Source of the DNA: Lunularia cruciata
Taxonomy: Eukaryota; Streptophyta; Marchantiopsida; Lunulariales; Lunulariaceae
Reading direction: 5' to 3'
Assembly: GCA_948567375.1 (NCBI GenBank)
Contig: OX419760.1
Coordinates: forward strand, 5,456,001-5,520,000
Length of the DNA stretch: 64,000 nt
A model generated the notes under the pieces. It made no database searches and was not told the origin of the DNA. It saw only the letters and a list, made by a program, of their open reading frames with translations. Positions 22,101-34,640 of this stretch are shown piece after piece (within the stretch, counting starts at the first letter, position 1; each line of letters starts with the position of its first letter). Both the position numbers and the translations under genes were made by a program.

Positions 22101-24936
22101 GAGATCTCCACCAAACCAGCCTCAAAAAGATCTCTACTCCAGCTCTAAATCAATGTCCTCTCCATGTCACTATAGCGATAAGGATGTTGGAAACTGGTGT
22201 ATTGCTAGTCAGCTCAATCTGTATACCATGTCCCTTCAGAGGACCCAAATCCTTCATACTAAAGGCAAAACAACTCGTGTAGCTCTTCAAGAACCTCCAA
22301 ACTCTCCATCTTTCCTCTCATATAAGTTTGGGTCCAAGATGTGCCTCCCAAGTATCCTCTATAATTGTAGGAGTGGAATACATACTGATTGGCTGCTACA
22401 CTAGGCCCTTGGGAGCAATAGTGTCATGCCCCTGACCACTAGAGGTCCCAACCTCTATGTGAAAAACTCACTCCACTCTGGTTGCAAGCTCCACTTGTCC
22501 TCTAGCTGCATCCCAAGTGGACCAAGGGTGTAATCCAAGTACCCCACGCTCACCTGGATGGACTCCAAGTAGACCACTCTCCCTAGTAGCTACTAGTTGT
22601 GTCCCAAGAATACCATGTCCACTCGGTCCATTGCCCCCAACATGTGCCTGAATCATCATGGAGTTCACAAGTGTCCAAGTGGTGATGCCTATCAAGCACA
22701 TCCTACGTTGCTCTACCAAGCCAAGGCTCACAATCCAAATCAAACAATTCAGGTCCATAGCCTGACCTAACACCTGATGCCTGGATGCCTCTGACACTAT
22801 AAGAACAACAATAATATTGGTGCAAAAACCCATTGCTCGCTCTCTCTCATTGGTGTTAGGCTCCATTAATTGCTGTAATTGTGAGTCCCAAACAAGTTCA
22901 GGTCCTCCCTCTCGAAAAGCATGAGAGCCTAGGAAACTCATGAGTGTGGGAAATGCGGCTCTAGGCTCTCCAACTAGGTTCACTATTGCCATATGTGACC
23001 TATCATCCACTACCATTGTCTAAGGCTGATGCCCAACATCCAAGATGTCATCAACAAGGATGTGGTCTAGTTGTTGAATCCCATCATATGCACAATGTAG
23101 AACCTCTCTAGGTAAGAGGTTTGTCCACCAAAGACAAAGACGATGAGACCGTGATCTGTAACACCCATTTGTGCATGTGTGTGGTATTGTGATATTTAGC
23201 TTGGTATTACAAGTACTTAAGAGATATTATTTATATAGAGATAAAGGATAGTTCTATATTAGTCATGGTTAGCTAAAGTTAGTCATAACTAAGATAGATG
23301 GGACCTTACTTTAGAGGAAGTAGAAAAGATGAGCACCACTATTTTGGATTTTAGTGTGTTGACTTGGTATTATTCCTAGGTGTTTGGCTTTGGGGAAAGA
23401 GTTGAGAACTCTTGGGCCCGCAAGCCTTTTTGTTTTGGATTCTTCTTTAGTCCAAGGATAGCCCATGTGAAGGAATCCTTGCTTTAGTGGTTGGGTCAAG
23501 ATAGGGGGAATATGCCCATGTGAATGGATATTCCTTTCTACTTTTTGACTTTACTTGACTTTTAGTCTAGTAACTTGAGTTACTACGGTAATTAGTAACT
23601 TTGGTACGTAACTATTTCACAAGTATATAAACAAGGGGTGAGGAGGTACTCATCATCCTTTCATTTGCAACTATCTCTCTCTCATTGAGTTCTCTAGTGA
23701 GCAATGTCTTGAGTCTTGGAGTGTTAGCCTTGGAGGAGTATGATGGAGTTGGGGTTCCTTGCCTTCTTAGTCCATGGTGCGCTACCATAATAGCCATCAG
23801 AGGTTCATCCTGAGTGAGAGACAGGTCGGCTCACAGATCCCACTCTAGCTGCATCTAACAATACATCAGGTCCCATTCAAGAATGGACCTGATGTGTACT
23901 CGCCACCACTCTAGTGCAAGAATCACTCATCAAAGGAATGTTCTCCAAAAGGTACACTAGAGAAATGGACTGATGGACTTGGAGATGTTGTAGTATTCGT
24001 AACGTCTCCCAAAACACACCAAAACAAGGATCTTGAAGACCCAAACCTTGGCCAACACGTGTATGTCCCTAACATGGCCATCCAGAAATCCCCAAGTGAA
24101 TAGCTCATGTCTCTCTAAATCATGTGCCTTTAGTAAAGGAAATGTCTGCTAGTAAGGCCTTCTGGTAACCTCTAATTGCTAACATCAATAATAACTCAAG
24201 ATATTGATAGGCCGTGTGCCACATGATGTAGAGAGACTCACCTAGCAATCTCATCTCTCTCCACATACAATTACCTTTGTACTCGTATACTTGCTTGTAA
24301 TACCGCAGCTAGTCCGGTGCTAATCCCATTGAACAACTCTAATAGACATATCTCTTCTACTGGATACTGCCAAGCAATGAGTGTGGTATCCAAAGGTGTC
24401 AAAGTAAGCAACTCTGGAGGTTCATCCTCACACTCATCTCTTGATGGTACGAAGGCTCCACTCCAAGCCTATTGCACCAACCTATCTGCATGCTACTGCA
24501 ATGCCTCTTCTGAACTCCACAATAGAACATCCAAGGTGGATGGAACAATCCCACTCTACTCCAAATCAAAGTGATCTCCTCTGGTACAAGAGTATCTTCT
24601 GCATGGAGGTTCCCCTGTAATAAATCACCAGGCCAATTGCACCATTGAAAGTTGAAACTGATGCTGCCATGGTCACAAACTGTAGTGACCCAAGACTGCC
24701 ACTACTAAGCGTATTGGTAGCCAAAATACCCGTCCTTCACCAGAGTGCCAACTTGGTCTATAGGAGTCTATCTCCTCCCAATAGTCAATATTGAAACCTA
24801 TGGGATACAACATTGCTCCTCCAACTAGCACATCATATGACTTAACTATTGTCGCAATAGCTTGAGCTCTCACCACTGAGCTATCAGTCAAATAACCAGG
24901 CTGAACCTGGACAACAAGCTCCCCATGTGTGATGTA
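22101..24936 (-). pseudogene. Poorly conserved pol spacer of the PHD-type gypsy element
   Basis: This stretch lies between the RT and protease regions of the element. Minus-strand frames stay protein-like (for example 22,468-23,016, containing DDRSHMAIVNLVGEPRAAFP) but match no domain I know. The solo LTR at 23,157-23,835 interrupts it. Confidence 0.45.
23157..23835 (+). mobile_element. Solo LTR inserted in the older gypsy element
   Basis: The 679-bp block starts TGTAACACCCATTTG, a classic gypsy LTR start, and ends GGCTCACA. GATC flanks both sides (23,153-23,156 and 23,836-23,839), which fits a 4-5-bp target duplication with one base changed or ambiguous. A TATA box (TATATAA) at 23,624-23,630 gives plus orientation. 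No internal region is attached, so it is probably the product of LTR-LTR recombination. Confidence 0.7.
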
Positions 24937-25716
24937 TTATGTTGAACCACCACCTAAAGATATCTGGATCTGAAATGGACACCTTTCCACATTAATCTTT
25001 TGTAACTCCATACCGACTACTATAGCCTTCCCTAACATAAGGGGTTGCGCACTAGAGTCTAACAAGACTCTTTGTGGTGTATAGACCTTCCTTGAAGGTC
25101 CCCCCAAACGGAAAATCCCCCTCTGGTTATCCAATAGGACAACACCAGGTGTAAACCACACTCTCTCAAAGGCCGGTCTAGCTGGCAACTCCTCTAGTCT
25201 AGCCGCTACTGCTTGCCATAAACCACTGGTCGCTAAATGGATCCCTTGCTCCTCAACCAAGTTAGCTCCACTAGTAACCACCTTTGCTCTAGTAGTAGGA
25301 ACCGCATCATCCTTACTCTCATAAAGCATAGCAGCCAACCGGAACATTCTGGTTGGATCAACTCCTAATGTAAACATGTCATTGGTTGAGAACGAAGGAC
25401 ACCGTATAATCAGCCGAGCCACCACCAACATCATACTTGACTCAATATGTGTAATAGCAGGTGGCTGACTAGTAGGTAGTCCATCATGAACTCCATCACT
25501 ACCTACCACACCTACATTGGGACGTCTAGGAGCCATGGATGTTGTCTGCAATGCCTCAAATAGCATGAAAGACTGGGGAAGTCTGACCTGTCTCCCACTC
25601 TCTCCTCTTTGTGAGTCCAACTCCACTAATGCTCCTCTAAGCTCTGGAGCACGTATTGCACTCCTAGTCACTGTTGCAGATGCATCCACTTGTGTTGCTC
25701 CGCACATGAAGTCCAA
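24937..25716 (-). pseudogene. Protease region of the PHD-type gypsy element
   Basis: The minus-strand frame ends with VLLDSSAQPLMLGKAIVVG and CPFQIQISLGG. This corresponds to the D-[ST]-G-A-QP-x-M-x-GK protease motif seen in a plant gypsy group (consensus of the type DTGAQPVMIGK). Confidence 0.7.
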
Positions 25717-25799
25717 AGCATCTCTATCACTAGCATATAAGGTGGAAGCCTCAGCACCAAAATTTGATCTCCTCTAATCAATAGCCATACTAGCCAATC

Positions 25800-27246
25800 T
25801 CTACTCTAACTACTCAATCCGAGTAGCCATAGATGTATAAGAAGTAAAGGCAGGTACCGCACCTCTACTAGGTGTAGATCCTCTACCACCACCTCTACCA
25901 CCTCGTCCTCCATGAACTGGAGCTCCTCTACTACCTGCCATAGCATTCCTACTACTCTGTAACTTTGGGTGTAGGTCAAAGCACCAATCACTAGTGTAAC
26001 CAAATCTTTGGCAATGCTCACACTACCTTTGTGATGGCTTTGATGCGCCTGAGGTGTCAGGTCCACTACCTTAAGTACACTCTCTCTGATGGTGAGGTCC
26101 ACCACAAGTCCAACAAGCAACACTGCCACTCACTGGCTATTGCTGACCCAAAAATGAAGGTAAGGGTCTAACTACAATAGGCCTTCCACTCACTCCATAT
26201 GATCTGGGCTATCCACCTTGTCCTCAAAAACCAATTGGGTGTGGTGCACTCTACTGCACTCTAGAAGAAGTCACAATTGTAGATAAGGTCTCCTTACCAA
26301 ATTCAGATATCACCACCCTCTCCTATACCATGTTGAGCTCAATACGCTCAACCAAACCAAAGACCACTACCAAAGTAGGCAAAGTAGCCTGTAACAATGT
26401 AGCATCATGAACTCTTTGTCGCAACTCCTTGTCTAGTATCCCATACCAAAACTAGATTGCTTGGGTCTAAGTAACTCCCTAAGTGAAACTAATCAGCCGT
26501 CTCATGCAAGTGTATGCTTTGCGTATGCTCTCTCTATCTTTCCGTTGGAACTCTTGCAAGCTCTTCAGCTTGTAAGTCCGCACTCCTTGGTAGTTTTGAA
26601 CCAAACACTAGAAGAACTCCACCATGGAGTTAAACCCCAGTCCCACACCACCTCCTATAGCTGTACCTCCACTCGTGGTAACACTATCTCTAGCTAGTGC
26701 ACTTCCACTAGCTCCACCAACACAACTTGAGCTAGAACTTGTGGGTACAGCCAATCTACTCCTAGCAACCAAGCCTGAAGTGATGGAGATATAGTTTGAA
26801 GATCAATGTTGTCTCCATAACGTAATCTCTTCTAAATGAGCTCTCTTGAACTCATGGTAGTCATCCATTGGCAGACACTCCAAGTGCTGAAACAACCATT
26901 TCCATGCCATGAAGGATGTAAACAAAGTTGGGTTCCACATCTGTTGCAGATCACACCAACTATCAAACTCCTGGATGAAGTCATCCAACTCAATGGTACC
27001 CATTGTACCAGAGTAACGCATAGGGCCTTTGGAGGCCCCATAAATCTTGTGCATGTCCCACAACAACGGTGCAGACACGACAAGTGCACTCTCAATTAAA
27101 TTGGCTCCTCTGTCAAACTCCAACTTGGAGTCAATCTCCTCCCTCACTGGGACTTGAGATACAAGTTGATACTGAGTGCCACTCCGAGTAAACCCACTGT
27201 GTATTGCAAGGCTATCTCCTCTAGAATCTCCAAAGAACTCCGTCAT
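25800..27246 (-). pseudogene. Gag region of the PHD-type gypsy element
   Basis: An ATG at 27,246 opens MTEFFGDSRGDSLAIHSGF. The following sequence contains MGTIELDDFIQEFDSWCDLQ and HLECLPMDDYHEFKRAHLEE, which resemble a capsid domain. A zinc-knuckle-like CEHCQRFGYTSDWC lies near 25,990-26,030. The region is decayed. Confidence 0.65.
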
Positions 27247-28110
27247 GACAAATTAACCGTAACCACAACCGCAAATTGCAACAGCAAGTGCCAACACCAA
27301 CCAAGCACCACCAAGTGCCAATACTAACGGAGCACCACCAAGTGCCAAAACTAACGGAACACTACCCACTAATGTAACTCTAATTGAGACACTACACTAG
27401 GGGCAAGGGCGACCTGTAACCTGCCATCATAACACGCATTCTCATGGTTTGTAGGTCATCACTTCTTCTCTCACCAGAGAGAAACAAAGATAGTCTGACT
27501 GGTCATCACACCAGAGCACCAACGCTCAAAATTCAAGGCACTTCACACAAACACGGTGCACAAACATGAAGTAGAGAATGGAGAAGTCCAATCACAAGAA
27601 TGCTAAACAAAAACACTCTATCTCATAAATCAACCCAAGACTGACTTTGCCACCATTTGGCATTTGATATAATTGGAGTACCTATCTACTTCCTGAGCTA
27701 TGAGGATCACCAAGGATCGGATCAAAGTTCTTCTTGCCAAAATTTGATGTAAATCCGTCACAAAATTTGACGTAAAATCTGATGTAAATCACTAAAAAGG
27801 GCTGACTACTAAATCCTCTGCTAACTCTTCACTTGAGCCAAATTGGAAAAATGAGTTTCATCCAATCTCTAATTCGTGAGGATTTGCTCCCAACTCCACC
27901 TTCGATTTCAGTTTTTGAGCTCAATTCGCAATAGATTGGTCCTGAGCTCAAATTCATGGTATGATGCATAATTTTGCTAGCGCTTCCGCACACACTCTCT
28001 CTTAGGGAAATTTGAACTACTCAATTGAGACACCATGATCCACCAAGCTTGGAGATGCCACCAACACTCAAAGTTCTTGCACCCGATTTCCCCCTAATTC
28101 ACTTCTTTGA

Positions 28111-28557
28111 TGTCATCCGATCGTTTAAACTAAAATCAACTGAACTCAGACCAAAACTTGATTTGATCCTCAACAACTTGCAAAAAACAGGGCATTGATT
28201 ACAGTCAAGCCACATCCACTCTAGCTAAGAGAATCCAGGTGACGCTCACCGGCTTTCTGTCCACTCTAGCCAAGAACTCAAAGGCTCAACATTAGAGAAG
28301 TGAGCTCTTTGGAGCTGCACTTCCAAGGTCTACTCCTAATTTTAACCTAGGTCTCATCCTAACGGTCTTGCTGATGGCACACCCGATGGTGCAGATGGTG
28401 CAAGTGGCAGTGGGCCCTACCATGAAGTCAATACCCTAAACACAAAATCTGACCGTCAAAAAGTAGTCTATGAGTAATTGCCAAAATACCTCTAACTACT
28501 ATCACTAGAACTCTAGTGTCCGAGTAATCTAGATACGGGACTACAAATGGCGTGACA
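28111..28557 (-). repeat. 5' LTR block of the PHD-type gypsy element
   Basis: The block matches 12,727-13,158 at about 90% by eye. On the plus strand it opens TGTCATCC and ends GCGTGACA, that is TG...CA. It lacks the extra end segment found beside the other two LTR copies. No standard primer site is evident directly to its left, so the inner boundary is uncertain. Confidence 0.6.
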
Positions 28558-30355
28558 TGTCCCAATTAGCAAGATCAGACCAAAGCACGTTGGCATGGTG
28601 GGACACATGAGCAGATGGTGCCATGTTGTCATGCATCTGTCTTTCTCCGTATATTTTCTAAGGATTTGGTTGTATCTCTCTTAGTGCATACAAGAGGAGT
28701 TATTGAGGTCATAGATCCCAAGAGAGGAGATAATGGTATAGTTCAGCAAGACATTCATGATGATATCTTAGTAATGGACTTACTTTGCATTGGTGTTATG
28801 GGTGACACAATTGGGACCAAGGAGAAAGACCGTGTTCTTCAGCAAGCCAAATGGTTTAGATTGGAAGGCAAATACCTTTTTCATGTATGGGAAGATGTTA
28901 GACTGCAAGTAGTACTACTTCCATCTCAAAGACCATAGTTGGTCCATCATGCTCATGAGGAGCTAGGACATTTTGGAGTATACATATAGCTTACTCCATA
29001 GTCATTATTGGTGGCACGGTATGCAGACCAATACACATCAATTTGTTGCTAGATGTGTGGTTTGTGACCAAGTTAGAGCATCATTTAATGCTCCTATGCC
29101 ACAATTACACCCATTACCTATCATGGGGTTGTGTTATCATTGGATTTTGGACTTCATTGGACCTTTACTATTGACTATGAGACATCATTAGTATGTTTTG
29201 GTGATAGTGGAGCACTTCTCTAAGTAGATTGAGTTGGTGGCATTTTGTGACAAGTCTAGTGAAGAGACGGCTTACTTGTTCCTAGATCGGGTTCTTAGTC
29301 ATTTTGGTGCACCTACTAAGGTTTTGACTGATCAAGGTACAGAAGTTCTTTGAGGAGTTTCAAATCTTGTATAACAAGGCTTTGATTGATCATTGTACTA
29401 TCTCCCAAGATCACCTAAGGCAGATGGCTTAGTAGAGAGAGTGGTTCAGAGAGAGAAGAGAGGATTGCAAAAGTATGGTTTTTAAAGAGGCCACTTGGGA
29501 GATTGGGATCTCTTGTTACCTTGGTTGGCCATGGGCTATTGGTTCAGCCGGCAAGCCTCCTTAACATTCTACTCTCCTTACTTTCTACTCTATGGACAAG
29601 ATCTAGATTTACCTACAGCCATTTGTCAAGATGTTATTGTAGTTTTAGACTTGGATGATTCAGATGTATGGATGAGCACATGTTCTCATTGGGTAGAGAT
29701 CTTGTGGGAAGTGATGTTGATGGCCTTTGAGAACTTGGCGGTTGCTTAGCATAGGGATACCTTATGTTATGCTACCATTTGAGGAGGAGGTTATAGACCC
29801 TTGATCCATTGATTTCATTCAAGTGACTATGTATATCTACATTAGACAAAACCAATGATACTTGATGTGTTTACAAGCCGCACTATCTTGAGAGTGCGCA
29901 AAGGTTTTGCCATCTGGAGTCCTTGTGTTAGAAGGACGTGATGGTGTTGTTTAGAAGGATCATATGCGCAATTGTGCACCATGTCACCTCCCAAACATTG
30001 ATGGTACTATGGACCCAAGCTTGGCACTTGTACGTGTAGGCTTGCAATGTGTGGTATGCTGCTCTTTTGGTGGAGTTGCCACTATGTTAGTGTGTGATAG
30101 TTGTTTGAGAGGATGGCATGTATGACTCCTCTCCTCATGGTGGTTCCTCGGAGACAATGGTTATGTCCTAGATGTATTTGACCTATAGCTAGCTCATCCT
30201 TTATATGGTATAGATTGTAGATAGGCCATTAACGATGGGGCTTAATAACACCAGACCTCTTGATCTTTTTCCCACCATAAGGTATACCATATACTTGGAG
30301 TAGATGGCTATCTGGAGTTAAAGGGACCTAACAACCAGCTAGGGAAGCAATTGTG

Positions 30356-30458
30356 GCACTTGAGAGTCCATGTATGATTTATGTGTGAGTTGTGCTTCTA
30401 TAGTATATGATGTTGACATCAATGTATATTGTCTAGCAATGTACATATGCACAACAAT
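30356..30458 (+). repeat. Extra copy of the LTR end segment, before the LTR
   Basis: From GCACTTGAGAGTCCATGTA to the LTR start, this stretch repeats 30,899-30,996 in direct orientation. It mirrors the layout at 12,600-13,255. Confidence 0.75.
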
Positions 30459-30996
30459 TGTCATGCCATTTTTGGCATCGCACCTAGATTGCTCAGGCTT
30501 TGGAGTAGTAGTGTTGGTCATCATGAGTATTTTGGTAGTTACTCATTGACTACTTTTTGATATTTAGTTTTTGTGTTCAGGGTATTGACTACATGGTGGG
30601 GCCTACCATCACTTTTACCATTTGCACCATTAGATGTCACATCAACAGGACCATTAGGGTTGGAGATCAGGGGGTATAATTTCAAAGTGCAGCTCTAGAG
30701 AGATCACTTCTTTGATATTGAGCCTTTGAGTTCCTAACTATGGTGGACAGAGGTCGGCGAGCATCACCTGGATTCTCTTAACTAGAGTGTGGCTTTGACT
30801 ATAATCAATGCACAATTGTTGGTAGATTATTGAGTGACAGATCAAGTATTGATCTGATTGAGTGTGATTTGAGTTGTGTGAACAAATTGATTATTGTAGC
30901 ACTTGAGAGTCCATGTAAGGATGTGTAAGTTGTGCTTCTATAGTGTCTGATGTTGATAGCATAGTGTATTGTATAGTGATGTATATACGCACGACA
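30459..30996 (+). repeat. 3' LTR of the truncated PHD-type gypsy copy
   Basis: The block is 538 bp, starts TGTCATGCC and ends ACGACA. Its middle matches 12,722-13,158 and 28,111-28,557 on the opposite strand. Confidence 0.75.
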
Positions 30997-31004
30997 AGTT
31001 TGAT

Positions 31005-32060
31005 TAGGGAAAACAGCAAATGGATGTAAATAATGCCTTTCTAAATGGAGTAGTTGAGGAAGCGATATGTGTAAAATAACCTTTTGCATTTCTTGAGGTA
31101 CTTAGTGTGCAGATTGAAAATTTTTCTTGGAGTTAAAGCAATCTTTAAGGGCTTGATATACAAGGATTATATATAATTTTTGGTTATTATTTGTTTATAA
31201 CGAGTATTCAGATCCACATCCATAGTTGGCTGAAGAAGTAAGTAGATTGATATCTTCAATCCTTTAGATGGATGCCATTATAAGTAAAAATAGTAAGGAT
31301 CTTGTGTGGGACTTGAAAATTTCTCTTAAGTCAAAAATTTAAGATGAAAGACTTAAGGGAAAAATTCATTTCCTCTTTGTATTGAGATTTGGAACTAAAA
31401 TGAATTCCCTATGTTTACTCAACCCAAGAAGATCTATTCTTGAAATATTTGACATGAGTGTAATCTAAATACTAGTCTTGAGAGTGTGGAGGAGATATGG
31501 AAGTTTACAAGAATAAGGAGAAGATAGATGCAAAATTATTTGGGAGCTTTTAGGAAGTTTTATATTTCTTAGTATTACAAGGTTTTGATATTTCTCATCC
31601 AATTAGTTTGATCGACTCTTGCTTAAATACTAATTTAAGCAAGAGTCCATGAAAATTCATTGGATGGATGATAAGAGGATTTTTGATGCCTCAAAGGTAC
31701 AATATCAATTAAGTTTATGAAATCAATTAGTGGAACTATAATAAATGAAGAAATTAAATTGGAGGCATTACCAACTTAAATTTGGCTAGACATAGAGCAA
31801 GAGAAGGTCTACACCAAAGATATGATTTCAAATTGGGGCGCGGTTTTGTCTCATAATTTGCAAAGAAGTATGCTACCATAGCTTTGTCTTTTATAAGGGA
31901 TGAATATAAGGATCTCACTAATAATACTTTTGAAGCAATTTGGTAAAAGAGGATCCTGGCAGCTCCAAATATGAATAGTCACCAAAGCTAGATTGGCTGA
32001 TCATCTAGTCTATATCCATATGGATTAGGAGCAAGAACGTGTAATAAAATGATTTATGTA
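31005..32060 (+). mobile_element. Ty1/copia remnant (RT and RNase H pieces)
   Basis: Near 31,018 the translation reads QMDVNNAFLNGVVEE followed by PFAFLE, the copia RT motif of the QMDVKxAFLNG type. At about 31,868-31,965 it reads KKYATIALSFIRDEYKDL, TNNTFEAIW and KRILAAPN, which matches the copia RNase H ending. The two motifs are closer together than in a full element. It is old and broken, and LTRs were not recognised. Confidence 0.75.
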
Positions 32061-33305
32061 CTAGTTGGACCTGGGTCCTCAAGCTACACTGGAAGAAAAA
32101 TGGGAAATTTCGAGCCTCCGCCCGTGGGTGACCGGGTCCCAAGGGCACTCCCGGAGTAAACGTCTCAACTGATTTAATCTAGAAAATAATATGCAGAATT
32201 GTGTCGTTAAATAATAGCTATTTTGAATCGTGACACGGTTCTCGTCGAACGGTGAGTGTCCCTTCTATATTTTGCTTGCAAGGGGATTCGATTGAATGTC
32301 GATCAGATATTCTTTTTCCGTGAAATTTGTTTCCGTCAGCCATTATAGGGAGTATGACGAGACATGACCATTAATATGTAATGTTAATTTCGTGTATGTC
32401 TCGTTAAACTGACTCTGTAATCACCGGCCACTTTTTTCAGTACCGAGTCTGTATTTCCGTCGGGCGAAGAACAGATTTGGCAACGGAGACAACCGGAGAC
32501 TGCCGAAAAAGTGAATTGGCGATGCCGAGAAACGAAATAGTTTGCCTGATGGGAATCGAGCTTGAAAGCACTAGACCGAGGGAAGAAAGTGACTTGTTAT
32601 CGGGGTAACAAATCTTTAGATACCGACTTTGAAGATGGGAGGAGAGATGATGAGCAAAGTACGTCTTGTCGTCCCAAAACCTCTTGAATTTCGATAATGA
32701 TTCGAAACATGATAGCGGTCCTTGAAACCAGTCACCAAAGATGATAGAATGGTGGAGACTTCAACTCTTTGGGACCCACAAGTTGAACACCTTGAACCAA
32801 CTTTTGGTGTGGGAATGTATCGGTTGTCCACTGCGGCTTCGAACCACGATATGATGAGATTAGAGAACTGACGAGTTCATCCATTGGCGAGGGCCCACAG
32901 CTTCGGTTTTGTATCAACCGACGAGTATCCAGAACCGTTTGCGGGGACGCAACATCGCATTGTCAAGAGGACCGCACAAAAATTGACAAAAAGGGTTTCA
33001 CCTTTAGTTGTTGAGGAGCTTCTAACTGCAACACATGAATTAGAGATTGTCTCGTTTGAACTTCCCAGGCTTTTCAAGTGAATGTTGCAGAGTACATGAG
33101 CGCCACTGGATAGCAACACATTCTCACTGCAAAATTAGAATTGAAAAGTTTGAAGATCTACAGTGAGCACTGACCGAGCTTAACTTCAGAATCTAGCACG
33201 CGTAATGAAAGCCCTACCATGACGGCCCAGCTGAAATCCGTCGCAAGTGTTACTGGGGAAATAAGACCTTGAGCCACGCACTGTCAGAGTACGGGACGTT
33301 CTAAG

Positions 33306-33385
<80 letters not shown>

Positions 33386-33952
33386 AAAAGCTCTATTATT
33401 GTTTGGAGCCCACAATAAAGAACAATTTCGATGACGGCGATTCCGAGTTCCTACTGCGCCTCATGGTGCAGCCATAAGGATTATGGCCCACAGAATGTGT
33501 TAGTGCGAGGACAAGTCCAAAGAAAAGTCCACAAATGCGTATGGAAACGCTTGACTGTATTTTATCTTCATCAGCACCCATCACCAAATTTCACACATGA
33601 CTCAACTAGAATTCAAGTTCGAGTTGTACAGAGTCTTCAAAAGATCCAAATCATATCAATGTTTTATTTCGAATTCCAAAGACTTATTCTTCAATCCGCA
33701 CTCTCATCAGCATCATTACACACGAAATGACCTTAAATTCGACATAAATCCTCGCAAACCCGAATCATATCAATTATATTCAGTATGTCTTCGAGATCTT
33801 CACAGTTGTGGACCAATAATCAATTTTTCTACGTATGGCCGAGGGTGCCGCTTCAGCTGCCACCGAGATCAGTCAACATCCGGACATAATTCACGCTGTG
33901 AATATTATCACTATCTTCTCCTGATGACAGCTGCGGAGCTGTTTCCAGAAGG
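32061..33952. other. Compartment change; no recognised gene; long (TA)n tract
   Basis: From about 32,090 the composition becomes more balanced and CpG-richer (for example CGAGCCTCCGCCCGTGGG at 32,113). Several short frames exist, but none starts with a convincing ATG and domain. The (TA)n tract at 33,309-33,381 splits the region. Confidence 0.5.
33309..33381. repeat. (TA)n microsatellite
   Basis: About 36 TA units without interruption. Confidence 0.95.
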
Positions 33953-34030
33953 ACACGTGTCGATGACGCACCATGGATAAAAAGCCAACTCTCTGGATGA
34001 TCTCATAACCAGCACCGAGAGGCATAAATA
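33953..34030 (+). promoter_or_regulatory. Promoter-like pair: G-box and TATA
   Basis: ACACGTGTC (33,953-33,961) is a palindromic G-box/ABRE core as used by plant bZIP factors. CATAAATA (34,023-34,030) is a plausible TATA box 62 bp downstream. A CT-rich leader-like sequence follows. The transcript would have to be short or non-coding; see the next entry. Confidence 0.35.
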
Positions 34031-34054
34031 GCCAAGAATGTCACGTTTTGTTCT

Positions 34055-34640
34055 CCGTGAGAGGATTGGAGCTGTGGTTGTCTGACAATGACAAGGCAGA
34101 TGATGCTATTCACCTCAGCAGCGGCCTCTGCTGCCATTTCTTTGAACTCATAAGGTGGACTGCCGTACTACTACTACTACTCCTACTCCTACAAAATATT
34201 CTTTGTCTTTCAACATGTTTGATGAGCTCATGTGCTCGAGATTCCTTCATTCTTTTCAATCATTCATACTACTCTTCTCCTACTCATTATTCACTCCCCC
34301 CCATGTGGTCCCTTTGGCCTTTCCTTGCCCACTATGGGAGGAATCTTAGCTTGTTGACATTTCGTTGTCGAGCATTAGCTTCTTTTCCTTTAAAGGTTCC
34401 TTCAGCACCAGAAATTTTGTGGACACGACTTTTCAAGCCGTTCCATGCTTGAAGAATATCTAACGTTGTGGACTTCTTTTCCGTCTTGTGTTGGAGCTTT
34501 TGCCTGTGTATTGATGGGTTTCTCAAGGTTTACAAGAGTCAAAACAAGAAAGAAAAACTGGAGGGAAAAAGAAAGTACAGACGGAAAGGAGGAAGAAGAT
34601 AAAAGAAGTCGTTTTCTGTGTCAGATATTCATATAAACAT
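34055..34640 (+). other. Possible transcribed unit without a clear protein
   Basis: The region downstream of the G-box/TATA pair is pyrimidine-rich on the plus strand, with a CTACTACTACT run near 34,170. Its only ATG-started frame of note is 34,445-34,636 (63 residues, beginning MLEEYLTLWTSFPSCVGAFA and ending in a Lys/Glu/Arg-rich tail). I know no matching family. This may be a short gene, a non-coding RNA or nothing. Confidence 0.2.

Larger units (their letters stand above)
12600..28557 (-). mobile_element. Old Ty3/gypsy element with PHD-like finger, split by later insertions
   Basis: Minus-strand order, right to left: LTR block (28,111-28,557), gag with zinc knuckle, protease, reverse transcriptase/RNase H, integrase, PHD-like finger, LTR (12,600-13,158). 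The integrase is cut in two by the chromovirus at 14,606-20,248. The TSD on both sides restores continuity of the zinc-finger region (WWHGMQ), as comparison with the copy at 28,558-30,996 shows. A solo LTR lies at 23,157-23,835. The shared parts of the two LTR blocks are about 90% identical by eye, so the element is old. It is broken in many places. Confidence 0.85.
28558..30996 (+). mobile_element. Truncated PHD-type gypsy copy, plus strand
   Basis: The copy begins abruptly at the LTR end of the minus-strand element. It contains the integrase zinc finger (HHAHEELGHFG, CVVCDQ), the catalytic core, YFLLYGQDLDLPTAI, a PHD-like finger (about 30,040-30,180: LVCDSCLRGWH, then QWLCPRC), and an LTR (30,459-30,996). 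Gag, protease and RT are missing. It is an old, broken relative of the minus-strand element, in head-on orientation to it. Confidence 0.85.

Noticed and set aside
27500-27530. Candidate primer-binding site TTGGTGCTCTGGTGTG (minus strand) for the old gypsy element
   Set aside because: It does not match a common plant tRNA 3' end that I know and does not abut the LTR block at 28,111, so I could not support it.
34048-34452. 134-codon frame with a Leu run just after the TATA-like box
   Set aside because: It starts at TTG, and the Leu run comes from the CTACTACT repeat. An internal ATG leaves a short fragment without a signature.
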